From: Nematopogon swammerdamellus
Lineage: Eukaryota > Arthropoda > Insecta > Lepidoptera > Adelidae
Assembly: GCA_946902875.1 (NCBI GenBank)
Contig: OX336343.1
Location: forward strand, 4,825,754 to 4,889,753
DNA: 64,000 nucleotides
Direction: 5' to 3'
Shown here: positions 50,550 to 61,774 of the stretch, piece by piece
How the letters are laid out: every line of letters begins with the position of its first letter
Numbering within the stretch: the first letter of the stretch is position 1
Program-made: the position numbers and the translations under genes
Notes under the pieces: model-generated
Database searches by the model: none
What the model was told of the DNA's origin: nothing
The model's input: only the letters and a program-made list of their open reading frames with translations

Positions 50550-50959
50550 AGCGGCGGGTGGCCGAGTGGTTTGGGCATCGGCTTCTCATGCGAGAGGTCC
50601 GCGGTTCGAATCCCGTCGGCGTGTACCAATGAGTTTTTTCTGATGAAAAAATTTACGTGCGTACCTACACCTGCTGCTTCACCGTTCGGAACCGGTGTAA
50701 AACTGTAGGTCCCTTCCCTTGCCCCTTACTAGGTGGTAGGCTCAAATAGTAGCCGACTGGGTTGGTACCACCGTACTGGATGTAAGATGACCGCATAGCA
50801 GCCTCGGGTGTGTTCTCCTCTAGTCCAGTATAGCCAGAAATCCAGGGAAGTCTCCGGTATGGCACCTACCTTCTCGGAGGTGATATTGGCTGGTCGGAGC
50901 ATGCGCATTAGCCCCTCCAACTCAGCCACCCATACCCGATTACATAAAAAAAAAAAACC
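50550..50959 (+). mobile_element. tRNA-derived SINE, full-length
   Basis: The tRNA-like head is at about 50551-50622, with A box GGTGGCCGAGTGG and B box GCGGTTCGAATCC. It then has the shared body (CTTACTAGGTGGTAGGCTC, GGTTGGTACCACCGTACTGG), a family-specific 3' half and an A tail (50946-50957). The head lacks a CCA and a matching acceptor stem downstream, so it is a SINE promoter rather than a working tRNA gene. Confidence 0.9.
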
Positions 50960-50999
50960 TCTGCCGATGCACTCAAGTTAATCGTCCTTGTGCGCTTTC

Positions 51000-51260
51000 C
51001 ATCTTCTTTCACATATACGCCTCTTCTTGATGTTTACTTCTAGAATACCAACTTATTTTCTCATCGCCTATCAAAGAGCCAAGCAGGAGGTCTCCGGGAT
51101 TGGGATAAACGACGGAGACAGCATTAATTGAGTTTGCGGCGCTAAGTTGTCGCCTGGGGAGCTCGCTGTAATCACTCCTGGCGGAGCGCTTTCCCAACAA
51201 CTCCCAAGAAGTCACATAGTGTTTAACGTTGTTATTTAACGCCTCTACCACTGCTAATAC
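51000..51260 (-). repeat. Interspersed repeat shared with 48008
   Basis: CCCAACAACTCCCAAGAAGT is the reverse of 48020-48045. The minus strand is open for 80 codons (51009-51251) without a recognised domain. Possibly the 5' region of a LINE. Confidence 0.4.
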
Positions 51261-51419
51261 TTTGGCGGTTTACTTTCGCGATTAAGATCTAAGTTTAGCT
51301 GGGTGCCTGTTTAGATAATGTTGTGTGGGTACTTGAGTTCTCTACGCTTTGAAGCTAATTTTAAACTGGCGAATAGATTTTAAATTTGAATATGGAAGTG
51401 TACTTCTATTTTCCGTTTA

Positions 51420-51550
51420 TTTACTTACTTGCTTTTGCCCGCGGTTTCGCTTCACTTTGTTATAAGGATATACTAATATTGGCTATACTATTAAAGAATA
51501 GCCCCACTGCATCTCTCCCCGTGTATGTCGTAAAAGGCGACTAAGGGATA
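51420..51550 (-). repeat. Helitron-like end and 'GACTAAGGGATA' repeat end
   Basis: GCTTTTGCCCGCGGTTTCGC is a Helitron-like 3' end in reverse. CCACTGCATCTCTCCCCGTG with GTCGTAAAAGGCGACTAAGG (51508-51545) is the end of the 'GACAATCGGGG' repeat. Confidence 0.55.
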
Positions 51551-51792
51551 TGACTCCCTTCTTATATTACTAGGTGGTAGGGTTTAACCCGCCCGGGTTG
51601 CTACCACCGCACTGAATGAAAGGTCGGTCGAAACGGCTATGTAAATAGTTTGTGTTTTCCGTCCAGTTCAGTGTAGCCGGCACGACCGAAGGGAAGCACT
51701 GACGTGGCACCAAGTTCACCCGGTGTTATGGGCTGACATCACGGATGTTGTAGGTGATGTAGCCAACCATGTCAGTTTCCATAAAAAAAAAA
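51551..51792 (+). mobile_element. 5S-headed SINE, head replaced
   Basis: The body from CTCCCTTCTTATATTACTAG to TTTCCATAAAAAAAAAAAAA is intact with its A tail. It is fused directly to another repeat end on its left in place of the 5S head. Confidence 0.88.
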
Positions 51793-51869
51793 AAATTGCC
51801 GTACGTTACACGGTCGGTCGCTCATAGAAGCTTCGCTTTATTTATTAGGTACGTAGGATACACTTACGT

Positions 51870-52158
51870 CAGGCCTCACGCACTCTATGTACTTGCGCGC
51901 GCTAACTACCTATCGCCCAACGGGCCGCCGGCGGTCTTTTTCAGTACAAATTCGTCAGCCGCGCGAAGTATACATAGACGCTCGCCCACGCAACTGCGCG
52001 CAGCTGCAAAGCAATAACCACTTTACACTCGATCGTTAAGGTACATTTTCGCACGCAGCGATTGGCGATGTGAAACAGTAGGCTATTAAAGCCCGAAGGT
52101 AGGAACATTTTCTATGGAGTGATTTATCTGTTACGAAGTAACTATTAAGTAATCTGTG
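51870..52158 (-). mobile_element. 7-bp-TSD interspersed element, full copy 3
   Basis: On + it runs from CAGGCCTCACGCACTC to AAGTAATCTGTG (289 bp), flanked by perfect CTTACGT (51863-51869 and 52159-52165). Confidence 0.9.
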
Positions 52159-52339
52159 CTTACGTGCCTATTAAGTAAATACCTATTTATGTGCCTAACT
52201 TCTTATCTACTTACTTGTGTATATACCTACTTATATAAGTACCTAGCTACGTAGCTACCCTAGAATCGTTCTAGTAGCTAGCTTTGTACGGATATAGTAG
52301 CTCCCTCCCAGTCATGTGGTGGAATCTTCTCAGGCAGGT

Positions 52340-52640
52340 GGTTACGCTGCGACGAAGGCCGAAAAATTAAAACATTCGATATATTCCCAAATTAAAAATA
52401 ATTTCGAGTTTTGCGCCTTCGCCGTTGACATTTGGAGTATGGATTCGAGACGCAAAACATTTCGGAAAACAACTGGGTAAATTACTAATCGAGGCGTCTG
52501 GAGACAAACGTGCGGTCAGTTTCTTTATGCAGAAAATCAGCCTAGCAGTACTTACAGAGAGGGAATGCGGCTTCCATCATGCGGACTTTTCCAGCAGACC
52601 CCATTTTGGATTATTGCTTTTTATAGTTTTTTTCTAAATT
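52340..52640 (+). pseudogene. Retroelement polymerase C-terminal fragment
   Basis: One frame gives AATKAEKLKHSIYSQIKNNF then EFCAFAVD. A second frame continues WIRDAKHFGKQLGKLLIEAS and GDKRAVSFFMQKISLAV. The order and residues resemble the C-terminal region of some LINE polyproteins (…VETLG.WG..A..F…GD.RA.SFL.QRISLAV). A frameshift separates the halves. Assignment to a clade is not possible. Confidence 0.5.
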
Positions 52641-53046
52641 TAGTTATATGTTTGTAATTATATATTTGTAAGTACTTATTCGAATAAATATGCATTGTGC
52701 TAAAAAAAAAGTACCTACCAGCATATTATGTAAAATCCCACTTAATAATGTACCTACGTATTTTTTCTTAAAACAAGCTGTATTAACTGTTACTTTAGAA
52801 AGAGGAGTAGATAGGTGAGAAAAAGAGTTAGATATATATGTACATAAGGTCATACCTCGGGTCATGCTTTTCCTCCAATATGGTAGACAGTGTCAACTGA
52901 AAACTAACTAAACTAATATCCACGCGCGCCGATCCGAAAATTTATAATATCTAAAGTCTCTTCCATACTTATAATTTTACTTTATACAAATAGATAGGTA
53001 AACCTTACCTCGCCTCGGCAATATTCAGATGTGAATCTTCAACACG
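52641..53046. other. No supported gene
   Basis: AT-rich, no motif. Confidence 0.4.
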
Positions 53047-53142
53047 TTCAGTGTAGCCGGCACGCCCAAAGGGAAGCACTGACATGGCACCTAGTTCACC
53101 AAGGTGTTATGGACTGACCTCGCGGATGTGGTAGGTGATGTA
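53047..53142 (+). mobile_element. 5S-headed SINE, 3' fragment
   Basis: It runs from TTCAGTGTAGCCGGCACGCC to GTGGTAGGTGATGTA, and is cut by the next element. Confidence 0.8.
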
Positions 53143-54036
53143 CCGTAAACGGGGGCTACTTTCTACAGGTTTTGGAAGTTTTTTGTGTGTAACTTTCTTT
53201 TTACACCCTACATTCCAATTTTTGTTTTGCACCTATAGAACAATGTGTCCTTTGGCTATGAGATGAATAAGAAATTCAAGCCCCACCAACCCCCCCAACA
53301 ATAATGATTTTTTTTTAAATGTGTCAAAGTAACCCGAGTTTGGGGTTTCTATGACAAGGCATTGAAATGTATTGTACGTTAAAGATTCAAAGGCGTAAAG
53401 GTTACTTTGACACAATTGTGATAAAAAATATATAATTTTAAGCATTATACATGAAAAACAAAGATGTTTTAAATGGAAATTTCAAATTTTATTTAGAATT
53501 TTTTATTACGTAAAAATGAGGATACTGTTACAGGTTCTATTCATTTTAATCAGTGTTATAAGATCTAAATCAACTTAAAACCAACTTAGGCAATGAATAA
53601 GTAAGTTTGAGGGGATTGGTGAAGAGATCAGGTCATCCTCGATAGCTGGGGCAGGGTCTTTCGCAGGTCTTGCAGCAGAAGTTGAAGGGATTGGTGAACA
53701 GATCAGGTCATCCTCGATAGCTGAGACAGTCATAACCGCGTCGTCATTGTCTTCGATTTTTGGGGCATCATCGATAGTTGGGAAATTTTCTTGGCTTGCT
53801 ACACAGGCGGCATGTGTGTTCCTGGTTTGGGAACGACTTTTTTTCCTCTTCTGTGTCGAATTCTTTCAGAGTTGTAACCTCTCCCCTCTTTTAAAAACTC
53901 CAGCAGACTGTTATCGAGGACACGTCCAGTTACTTCTGAGCCATCTGATGGAAGTTTTTTCGGTGTTTTGGCGCGCTGACAAAGTAGCCCCCAAAACTGT
54001 CAAAGAAACCCTTGTCAATTTAGCCCCGTTTTACGG
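53143..54036 (-). mobile_element. TA-flanked TIR transposon with transposase tail
   Basis: Ends CCGTAAACGGGGGCTAC (left) and TAGCCCCGTTTTACGG (right) are inverted, with TA on both sides (53141-53142 and 54037-54038). The minus strand at 53935-53577 holds two overlapping coding pieces. One reads LDNSLLEFLKEGRGYNSERI. The other is an acidic tail with two copies of AIEDDLI(C/S)SPIPS before a stop. This looks like the C-terminus of a pogo/jerky-like transposase, inferred from the TA target and the tail style. The catalytic core is missing. It interrupts a SINE. Confidence 0.6.
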
Positions 54037-54061
54037 TAGCCAACAGTCTCAGATTCTATAA

Positions 54062-54740
54062 AACAAAGCTTGAACCGTATTTTGTACCGTGCTGAAATTC
54101 ATATTTAAATAGTAATCATACAGGCTTACACAAAACGAATTCACGAAATTGGAGAATAGTTTTAACAAAAACGTCTCATTTCCCTCGTCCACAAAATTAG
54201 TATTTTGTCGCAAAATTCTTCGTTTGCTTTCCCTTCTCGCATCGTAAATCATCGCATATATCCATTACGTCAAATTTACGATACGTTTTCCCTTTCACGT
54301 ACGTAGCTGTGCTCAGCCATCGTCATGGAATCGTCTCGGAACGCAAGGAGATACACTGCTGTAGATACGGCATCACACTATTGGATCGAATTACGAATAC
54401 CTATATTCGTAGAAACAATACATACTTTTACACATAAAGGTCTGAAAGAGAAGAACCTATTTAACTTATTACTGCAGAAGATGAGTAACCTCAAGTCACA
54501 AAAGCAAAAAGTAAATATTGTTCTGGGCCCTCGATCACTTACGCCCATTTAGAAACTGAGATACGAAACTGCGAGTAGCCGAGCCGGTACGAGCTGTCTG
54601 TCCCCAAGATGGGGGTGCAGATCATCTAAAATGTTTTCTCATCTTCTGAAATAACAAACGAATGAATTATTATAATTTTTTTAGGGCTTTTAACAATGTT
54701 TTATTAATAAAAGCCCCATAGTACTCATCTTCCCTATCAC
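54062..54740. other. No supported gene
   Basis: A 75-codon frame at 54325-54552 has no recognised domain. Nothing else is supported. Confidence 0.35.
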
Positions 54741-55050
54741 TTAGGGCCCAGAGTCCTTAAGGGATAGAGAACACTCTACGAAATTCAATTTAATTAGTAA
54801 ATACCTCTCACGTGGGCTCGCCTGCAGTTTATGTATACTAAAAAACAAATTGAGTCTGTCCACCCTAAGTGACGTCTTCAATTCCTTTCGTAACTCCTCG
54901 TTCTGACCACACACCATCAGCAAATGATACATGTCATTCTCCTTGTTACACCGATCACAATTTGGTGAATCACTCTTTTTCATCAGGAATTTAAAATGTG
55001 TTTCCGCGACTTTTCTTTTGGTTCTGAATATGGTTTTTGTCCTTTAGTTA
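54741..55050 (-). pseudogene. LINE C-terminal zinc-knuckle fragment
   Basis: The minus strand encodes TKRKVAETHFKFLMKKSDSP then NCDRCNKENDMYHLLMVCGQ. C-x2-C-x7-H-x4-C is the arrangement found after RNase H in R1/I-type LINEs. Only ~80 codons remain open. Confidence 0.6.
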
Positions 55051-55415
55051 GAACACAACATAGATACATACATACATACATAGCGTCACGCCTGTTTCCC
55101 GGTGGGGTAGGCAGAGACAACGGATCTGCACATGCCACGATCCTGACACACCTCTACCGCCTCTTCCACTCCCATAATGTTCTTCATGCATGCTCGTCGG
55201 CTACGGGTACTACGCGCTTGACCCTTTTTGAGCACATGCCCGACAACAATATGTATTTTTACGGCCGGTTATCTCCTTGTTTACTGCACGCACATACATT
55301 GCACACGTGTCACGCCGCGCGGGGACTGACGCCGGCTGAGTGCGCGTGTATGACAATCACACACTTTATGGGGGTCTCGGGCGCAGAGCACCTTACCTAT
55401 CTATGTTGTTTGTAG
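55051..55415. other. ACAT microsatellite and unclassified repeat-like sequence
   Basis: (ACATACAT) lies at 55063-55081. Then CGTCACGCCTGTTTCCCGGT, a phrase typical of moth repeats, and an open frame (54996-55415) without a recognised domain. Confidence 0.4.
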
Positions 55416-55419
55416 TATC

Positions 55420-55628
55420 AATGTCGGAATCTATCTGTTCCGGAACTTCCGAACTCGGTGTTCCGAACCGTACTTATATGGGAAGCACCCGCATAAGTGT
55501 AGGTACTAAGGGACATTTTAAGCACGCCGCCGCCGCCGAGTGGAATGGAAAATCTTCCGATACTCTTGCTCCTATATTCCTGCGGCCTAAGATTCAAGTC
55601 AAGGTACTTGCGAGATATTCTTTACGTA
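55420..55628 (+). pseudogene. Possible LINE C-terminal fragment
   Basis: The frame reads FKHAAAAEWNGKSSDTLAPI then FLRPKIQVKVLARYSL, reminiscent of the 'AAxxWNxLP...FKxxL' end of LINE ORF2. The match is weak. Confidence 0.35.
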
Positions 55629-55635
55629 ACAAAAC

Positions 55636-55924
55636 CACAGATTACTTAATAGTTCCTTCGTAACATATAAATCACTCCATAGAAAATGTTCCTACCTTCG
55701 GGCTTTAATAGCCTACTGCTTCATGTCGCCAATCGCTGCGTGCGAAAATGTACCTTAACGATCGAGTGTAAAGTGCATATTGCTTTGCAGCTGCGCGCAG
55801 TTGCGTGGGCGAGCGTCTATGTATACTTCGCCCGGCTGATGAATTTCCACTGAAATAGACCGCCGGCGGCCCGTCGGGCGGTAGGTAGTTAGCGCGCGCA
55901 AGTACATACAGTGCGTGAGGCCTG
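55636..55924 (+). mobile_element. 7-bp-TSD interspersed element, full copy 4
   Basis: The element begins CACAGATTACT and ends GCGTGAGGCCTG (289 bp), flanked by perfect ACAAAAC (55629-55635 and 55925-55931). Confidence 0.9.
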
Positions 55925-56089
55925 ACAAAACACAGAAAATCGTGTTTCAATATTCTTTTAGTTGCTATATACCGTACGCCGTATACCGTATACTGTACGC
56001 CGTATGCGTATGCCGTATATACGAGTATGCCTATAGTGTTATTTTCAAGCACTGTTTATTGTAAATATTATGTTTAGGTTTGAGGTGGC

Positions 56090-56215
56090 CATCCAGTCGC
56101 CCTTATGCACGGCATCTTGTCCTTATCCCTTAGTCGTATTTTAGGGCATGCACGGGGAGAAACGCAGTGGGGCTATTATTTTTAAGTGCCTATTCCCCAC
56201 GGTACAGTTAAAAAT
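56090..56215 (+). repeat. 'GACTAAGGGATA' repeat end
   Basis: CTTGTCCTTATCCCTTAGTC and GCATGCACGGGGAGAAACGC match the 3' part of the 25216 copy. Confidence 0.7.
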
Positions 56216-56836
56216 ACAACTTTAAAAAAATACGTATTACTAGAAAATATGCTGTAAGTATAGAGAAGTGTAAGTAAGTATTATGATTAATTAAGTATAA
56301 GTAAAATGTATAAAATTAAATTTAAAATTTATGTAATAATAATATTAAGTATAAAAACCAACATGTGCGAGCTATACACCAAAGTTCTAACATACTGAGA
56401 CGAATTAATGGAAAAGTCCCGGCATTTCGTAGCTGAAGTTTATTAGAAGAAAAAAAAAACAAGTTTTATTCACTAAATTTCGCCAACGAATTGTGAAACC
56501 GACTTGTAACAACTAAAGTCCACACAGTGTGAGCATTAATATAGTTTACACGCACACACGCAGCACCTTTCAGCTTCAAACTTTGCTTGTCAGACTTAAG
56601 TTTAGTAGGCACGGTCTCGTTGGAAGTTATTTCAAGAGACGTGACACGCACTGTACGGTGAGCTAAATAAAGTAACCCACATAGACGAGGCGGAGGGTGG
56701 CAAATAGCGGGGGTGGACGGGAGGGATGCGAGCGGGAGGACTTTAGGTAATATTTTAGCGAGCGACTCGAAAAACATCAAATGCAAACTGTTTGTGAAAA
56801 TAGCTCCATAAAACTTTTTATAAAGTTGTTTATAAC
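56216..56836. other. No supported gene
   Basis: The minus frame at 56466-56840 lacks a recognised domain. Confidence 0.35.
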
Positions 56837-57220
56837 CCAACCAAATGAGCCCAAACTCGAAGGGGTTACTAGTAACGGTTGAAGAGTTTCACTGTCCACC
56901 TCCTGTCTCCATAATCAGACCCTCGTCACCAAGTGTATTGGTGGAAGTATGAAGCGCTCGTCCGAACCAACCAAATGAGCCCAAACTCCAGGGGGCTACT
57001 AGTAACGGTTGAAGAGTTCCACTGTCCATCTCCTGTCTCCATCATTAGATCCTCGGTACCAAGTTGAAATTATCATAACATTGTGTTGTCACGGGAACTT
57101 AATGTGTGTGCAAAGTTTCATTAGAATCGGTTCAGTAGAAGTAGTTGAAAAAGTTGTCGCAAGATTTGAAACAAACAAACAAACAAATACACGGGGTCAC
57201 GCTAAATAAAACCGTTAAAT
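56837..57220 (+). repeat. 130-bp tandem duplication in a LINE-like 3' region
   Basis: CCAACCAAATGAGCCCAAAC begins at 56837 and 56967, and the units are ~90% alike. The second is followed by AAGTTTCATTAGAATCGGTT, AACAAACAAACAAATACACG and other phrases common at insect LINE 3' ends. Confidence 0.75.
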
Positions 57221-57966
57221 GATACGTCATTGGTTAAATGAACAACTTGATTTAACCCATCGTCTTCCAAAAATTCAAACCCACAATGACAGCGCTATCT
57301 ATCATCCGTCATCATCATTCTTGACACCCCTCAAAGTTGTAAATATTTTTACCCGATTGCGCGACGCAAAGGAGGGTAAGTAATGTGTTTATAATTGTAC
57401 CGATCTATAATGTTTTTACAGATAACTGATGACGACAAAAATCTAAATATATATATTAGAATGTTTTGTAATATGTATGTATATAAAAATATAATATAAA
57501 TATAAAAACAATTATAATAAATTTATTTTAATATTATTTGTTTTATTTATAATAATAAATTGTTGAGTACCCTGCACAGGGTTTTTACATAATATTTACA
57601 TAATTCTCAATGAGAACTGCCAAAATTTGGGAAAGATTAATAAGGATTTGTTACAGCTATTTCATGAAATAATTTTTTTATTGATTAAATCAATTTGGAT
57701 ATTTTGTATTTTTAAATAGCATATAAAGCATATCCCAAGTGGCTAATACTTTGTACCCATAACATTGAAATATTTTGATACCTACTTGATGTATTTCTAA
57801 AGAGATAATAATGTATTTAATTATATCGACAGAATTTTGATGATGATGATGAATTAGTTAGGGTTAGTTAGTTAGTTCGAATATTTTTACAGCAAGTGAA
57901 TCGTGTTCATTAATTAATTTCAATTTACTGTCATCTTGAACGGACACTTAAATTTGATTTTCTTAT
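57221..57966. other. No supported gene
   Basis: AT-rich, with GAT and TTAG short repeats near 57838-57875. Confidence 0.4.
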
Positions 57967-58232
57967 GTTTTTTTTTTTTGGAAACTGACACGGTTGGCTA
58001 CATCGCCTACAACATTCGTGATGTCAGCCCATAAACCCGGGTGAGCTAGGTGCCATGTCAGTGCTTCCCTTCATTTCATGTCGGCTACACTGAACTGGAC
58101 GGAAAACACGAACTATTTACATAGACGTTTCGACCGACGTTCCATTCAGTGCGGTGGTATCAACACGGGTGGGATAAACTCTACCACCTAGTAAGGTAAG
58201 AAGGGAAGGGACCTACAGTTTTACGTATAATT
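57967..58232 (-). mobile_element. 5S-headed SINE, head missing
   Basis: It runs from TTTTTTTTTTGGAAACTGAC to GGACCTACAGTTTTACGTA. The A tail is present. Confidence 0.88.
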
Positions 58233-58299
58233 ATGTATAGAGTTTGAGCGCGATTTCAAATTGACGTTTTATAGTCGCGCGCTGAAATGTTACTTATTT

Positions 58300-58645
58300 A
58301 TATAGGGTAGGTCTATCTAAAGGCACACCTTTAGATAGATCTGGACCTGGAGGGAGGGTGTTGGGAGACACCAGCGTACTGGGGATGGTACGCACGAGTA
58401 GTTAGATCTAATTACGGTTTCGAACGAGCGCTGCAGTTGGGGCGTTGAGACTAACTCAAACATATTTCCCCCAAGTATACTCGTAGTCTCGGGTCCTTCA
58501 AGAGAGGGTTGAATAGGCACCTGTCAGGCCGGCATTGCGTTCGCAACCCCGACGTACGACCGAATGTCCATGGGCGTCGTTAGACACCTCATGGGTGGCC
58601 CGGCGCCACATGTCGCGCTTTCTATATATATAAAAAAAAACATTA
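58300..58645 (+). mobile_element. LINE 3' end with coding remnant
   Basis: Plus-strand codons near 58495 read REGLNRHLSGRHCVRNPDV and the sequence ends GCCACATGTCGCGCTTTC plus an A tail (58632-58641). It matches 38540 and 47908 in reverse. Confidence 0.7.
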
Positions 58646-58912
58646 TGCAGAATTTTGCAGTTTACAATAATTTTATATGCAGAAATGAAATAAATTTGAG
58701 ATTATAGGTAATTAATACAATTTCATAATTAGTTGACTGGTAGACACTGTCTTAGTTTAGGTAATAAGTGCACCTTTAGTGATATTTTATCAAATTTAAA
58801 AGTAATTAAGTATATAATATGTATCTTTATAATTTGGCTTATAAAAAAGTATACAAAAAATGGTGGATTTAATACCCAAAGGCACGTGCACGATAATCTA
58901 CATTTAAATTTG

Positions 58913-59135
58913 CCTTTTTTTATGTAATCCGATATGGCTGGCGAGTCAGAGGGGCCAAAGTACATGCACCGACCAGCCAATATCAACTCCGAGAAGCTAT
59001 ACTGAACTAGAGGATGAGCCGACCGCCTAGTAAGGGGCAAGGGAAGGGGCACAGTTTTACACCGGTTCCGCACATGAATTTCCCCGTCCGAAAATACTCA
59101 TTGGTACACGGCTACCGGATTCGAACCTCGTACTT
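58913..59135 (-). mobile_element. tRNA-SINE, internally deleted
   Basis: Both the tail (TTTTTTTATGTAATCCGATA) and the B box (ACCGGATTCGAACCTCG) are present, but about 190 bp of the body is missing. Confidence 0.8.
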
Positions 59136-59171
59136 TCTTTAAAGTTTAATATATTGCCATAAGCTCGAGCT

Positions 59172-59275
59172 GCATGCACTGACATGGCACCTAGTTCATC
59201 AAGGTGTTATGGGATGACATCATCGATGTAGTAGGTGATGTAGCCAACCGTGTCAGTTTCCATACAAAAAAATTC
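59172..59275 (+). mobile_element. 5S-headed SINE, tail fragment
   Basis: It runs from TGCACTGACATGGCACCTAG to GTGTCAGTTTCCATACAAAA. Confidence 0.8.
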
Positions 59276-59587
59276 CTTTTATTTTATATTACTTTTGATA
59301 TCTCATGTATTTTATCCCTATATATCTTATTACTCAATTAGATTACACAAGGAGATTAATTTTTATTTTTAATGTCACAAAATATTTCCAGGTACATTGA
59401 TAATATCGCTCCCAGATGAAATCGTATCGCGTTCGGCGGAAATAGAAATGTAAGCAGCTGGGAGCTGCCGAACTGCTAAGATATCTTGTGACAAGCAACA
59501 ACAAAGAAAAACTCTTTGTTCTGTCGAGAAAACTGAGCGTTGAAACAAAACGGGGGTGGGTAGAAGTCGGGCTACTGCCGCTAGTTA

Positions 59588-59888
59588 GGGTTCCGTATCA
59601 ATTGTACGGGACCCTATTACTAAGCCTACGCCGTCTGTCTGTCAGTCCGAGGGCTGTATCTCTTGAACCGTAATAGTTAGCCTGTTGAAATTTTCACAGA
59701 ATATGTTTTATTATGGCCGATATAACAACAAATAATAAAAATAAGAAAAGTATGGGGACCCCCGTGAATTTTTTACTTTTTCTTATTTTTATTATTTGTT
59801 GTTATATCGGCCATAATAAATAACACATATTCTGTGAAAATTTCAACGGGCTACCCATTACGGTTCAAGAGATACAGCCCTGGGACAG

Positions 59889-59922
<34 letters not shown>

Positions 59923-59971
59923 AGACGGCGTAGGCTTAGTAATAGGCTTCCGTACGGGATACGGAAACCTA
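59588..59971. repeat. Head-to-head pair of 'gttccgta' repeats
   Basis: The left copy (59588-59750, +) and right copy (59777-59971, -) are inverted, giving arms of ~165-190 bp around a short centre (TATGGGGACCCCCGTGAA). Both contain the GTCTGTCTGTC/GACAGACAGAC microsatellite. Confidence 0.85.
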
Positions 59972-60030
59972 AAAACAAAGAAATCTGTAAGTACCAATTT
60001 ATTTTGTTTTATTTTATTTTATTTGACCTT

Positions 60031-60412
60031 GGCTAAGCGTATGCTGGCGCGCAGGCGGCACAGCCACAGACAACGCAGACATCGTAGCTACAGATTTTGC
60101 GTGAGGCAGGTGATGCAGACGCAGCACTCTGCGTATGCTGCGGCAGTGTGTTTTCGTCTTTTGATGTAGCAAGTGGCAAGAAATACAAGAAAACAACTTG
60201 GAGCTGTGTCGCCTGCGCGCAGAAACTGTACACTGAGTACAACTCGGCGCAGACGCAGAAACTGCGCGAAGCAGACGCGTGCCTGTGCGGCACGCGCCTG
60301 CCGAGCAGCATACGCAGGTTCATACATGTCTGTAGAATACAAAATCTGTGCGGCCTGTGCCGCACAGATCTACGTCGCGCAGAAATGTCTGCGCGCCAGC
60401 ATACGCCTAGCC
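60031..60412. mobile_element. Fold-back/MITE with 24-bp inverted ends
   Basis: GGCTAAGCGTATGCTGGCGC...CAG (left) and CTG...GCGCCAGCATACGCCTAGCC (right) are inverted with one mismatch. The GC-rich interior has further palindromes (GCGGCCTGTGCCGC). Open frames on several strands are due to composition. The superfamily was not determined. Confidence 0.75.
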
Positions 60413-60424
60413 TAACTGGTTAAA

Positions 60425-60620
60425 TGCTAGAGGTACTATTGGCTCTAGCCCTTCGACCGCCCAACCTCTTCTTGCAAGTTCGTCTGCCGCGTCATTGCCT
60501 AAACACCCGCTGTGTCCTTTTATCCACTTTAGGTTCGTACTGCTTATTACAGCTTATATACTGGAAAAACTTATTGAAAATTATGATGTTAGGACTGAGG
60601 CGTGCACACAGAGCCGTGGT
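60425..60620 (-). pseudogene. LINE RNase H domain fragment
   Basis: The minus strand encodes LKWIKGHSGCLGNDAADELA followed by RRGWAVEGLEP. The GHSG...GN..AD..A motif is the C-terminal signature of RNase H in I/R1-type LINEs. No longer frame survives. Confidence 0.8.
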
Positions 60621-60699
60621 AGTCATATGCACGATATTGTTTTTCATACATATTAAATGCAATAAATACCTTTCATCTATCTTTTCTTCTTCTCTACTT

Positions 60700-60978
60700 C
60701 TTATATAAAATGAAACGTGTCTGTATATTTGAGGAAAACTCCGGAACTACTGGACAGATTTTGATGTGGTTTTCACCAATGGTAGAGTAGTTCTTGATGC
60801 TCACTATGTATTCTATATGTCATGTAGCTAAATAGCCGTAGGTCTGAGTATCAAATGAAGCATAGTATGGACGGAGAGAGAAAATATAAGAGAAAGCGAT
60901 CGTTTATTATCATATTTGCGTTTAATTTGGGTTAGCAAACCGAGTCTACCGCGAGCGAAGCCACGTGCAAAAGCTAGT
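60700..60978 (+). mobile_element. Helitron-like element, 3' terminus intact
   Basis: It ends GTCTACCGCGAGCGAAGCCA then CGTGCAAAAGCTAGT, with the expected hairpin and CTAGT. The 5' start is not sharply defined. Confidence 0.65.
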
Positions 60979-61030
60979 TTTCAATAAAGATCACAGAGGT
61001 ATGTGTTTTATTTTAACTTGAAAAAGAAAC

Positions 61031-61394
61031 TTTATTCTTTATTCTTTATTCTTTATTCTTTATTCTTTATTCTTTATTCTTTATTCTTTATTCTTTATTC
61101 TTTATTCTTTATTCTTTATTCTTTATTCTTTATTCTTTATTCTTTATTCTTTATTCTTTATTCTTTATTCTTTATTCTTTATTCTTTATTCTTTATTCTT
61201 TATTCTTTATTCTTTATTCTTTATTCTTTATTCTTTATTCTTTATTCTTTATTCTTTATTCTTTATTCTTTATTCTTTATTCTTTATTCTTTATTCTTTA
61301 TTCTTTATTCTTTATTCTTTATTCTTTATTCTTTATTCTTTATTCTTTATTCTTTATTCTTTATTCTTTATTCTTTATTCTTTATTCTTTATTC
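61031..61394 (+). repeat. (TTTATTC)52 microsatellite
   Basis: 364 bases equal exactly 52 units of 7, and no interruption was seen. The 147-codon open frame across it is a product of the repeat. Confidence 0.97.
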
Positions 61395-61774
61395 ATCAAC
61401 CATGCACAGTACACTGCACTCGGATTCGACATATTTTAACATTTAACATTTTGCCAGTTCGCTGATCACAGCGAAGAAGAACTGGCAAGAAGCTTCGCTG
61501 CATACTTTTTTTACGTCCACTTAGTCTAGATTTACAAAAACAACAGATGAACCACACCTAGGGAAAATACAAGGGAAAATATTTGCATAACACAGTGCAT
61601 TCAGCTGAATTTTAGTGTATTTCCTAAATGCTTTAACCTCATCCAGGTTTAAGGATTCAGGATTCTTCAAGCGTCGTATTAACGGGCTAGACAGCTTAGC
61701 AACAGTCCGAAAATCTGCTGGCATGGCAGTTGGCACCTAACTGAGCGTGGTTTCGCGAGGAGAGGTGATTTTGG

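Noticed and set aside
50551..50622. A tRNA gene (A box GGTGGCCGAGTGG, B box GGTTCGAATCC)
   Set aside because: It is followed directly by the SINE body and A tail, and matching heads occur in other copies. No acceptor-stem closure or pol III terminator follows, so it is a SINE promoter.
61031..61394. CRISPR-like array
   Set aside because: Pure head-to-tail repeats without spacers, in a eukaryotic genome. The same applies to 15273-15733 and 35584-35920.
61003..61446. 147-codon protein of repeated LFFILYS
   Set aside because: It is the translation of the TTTATTC microsatellite, with no coding signal outside the repeat.
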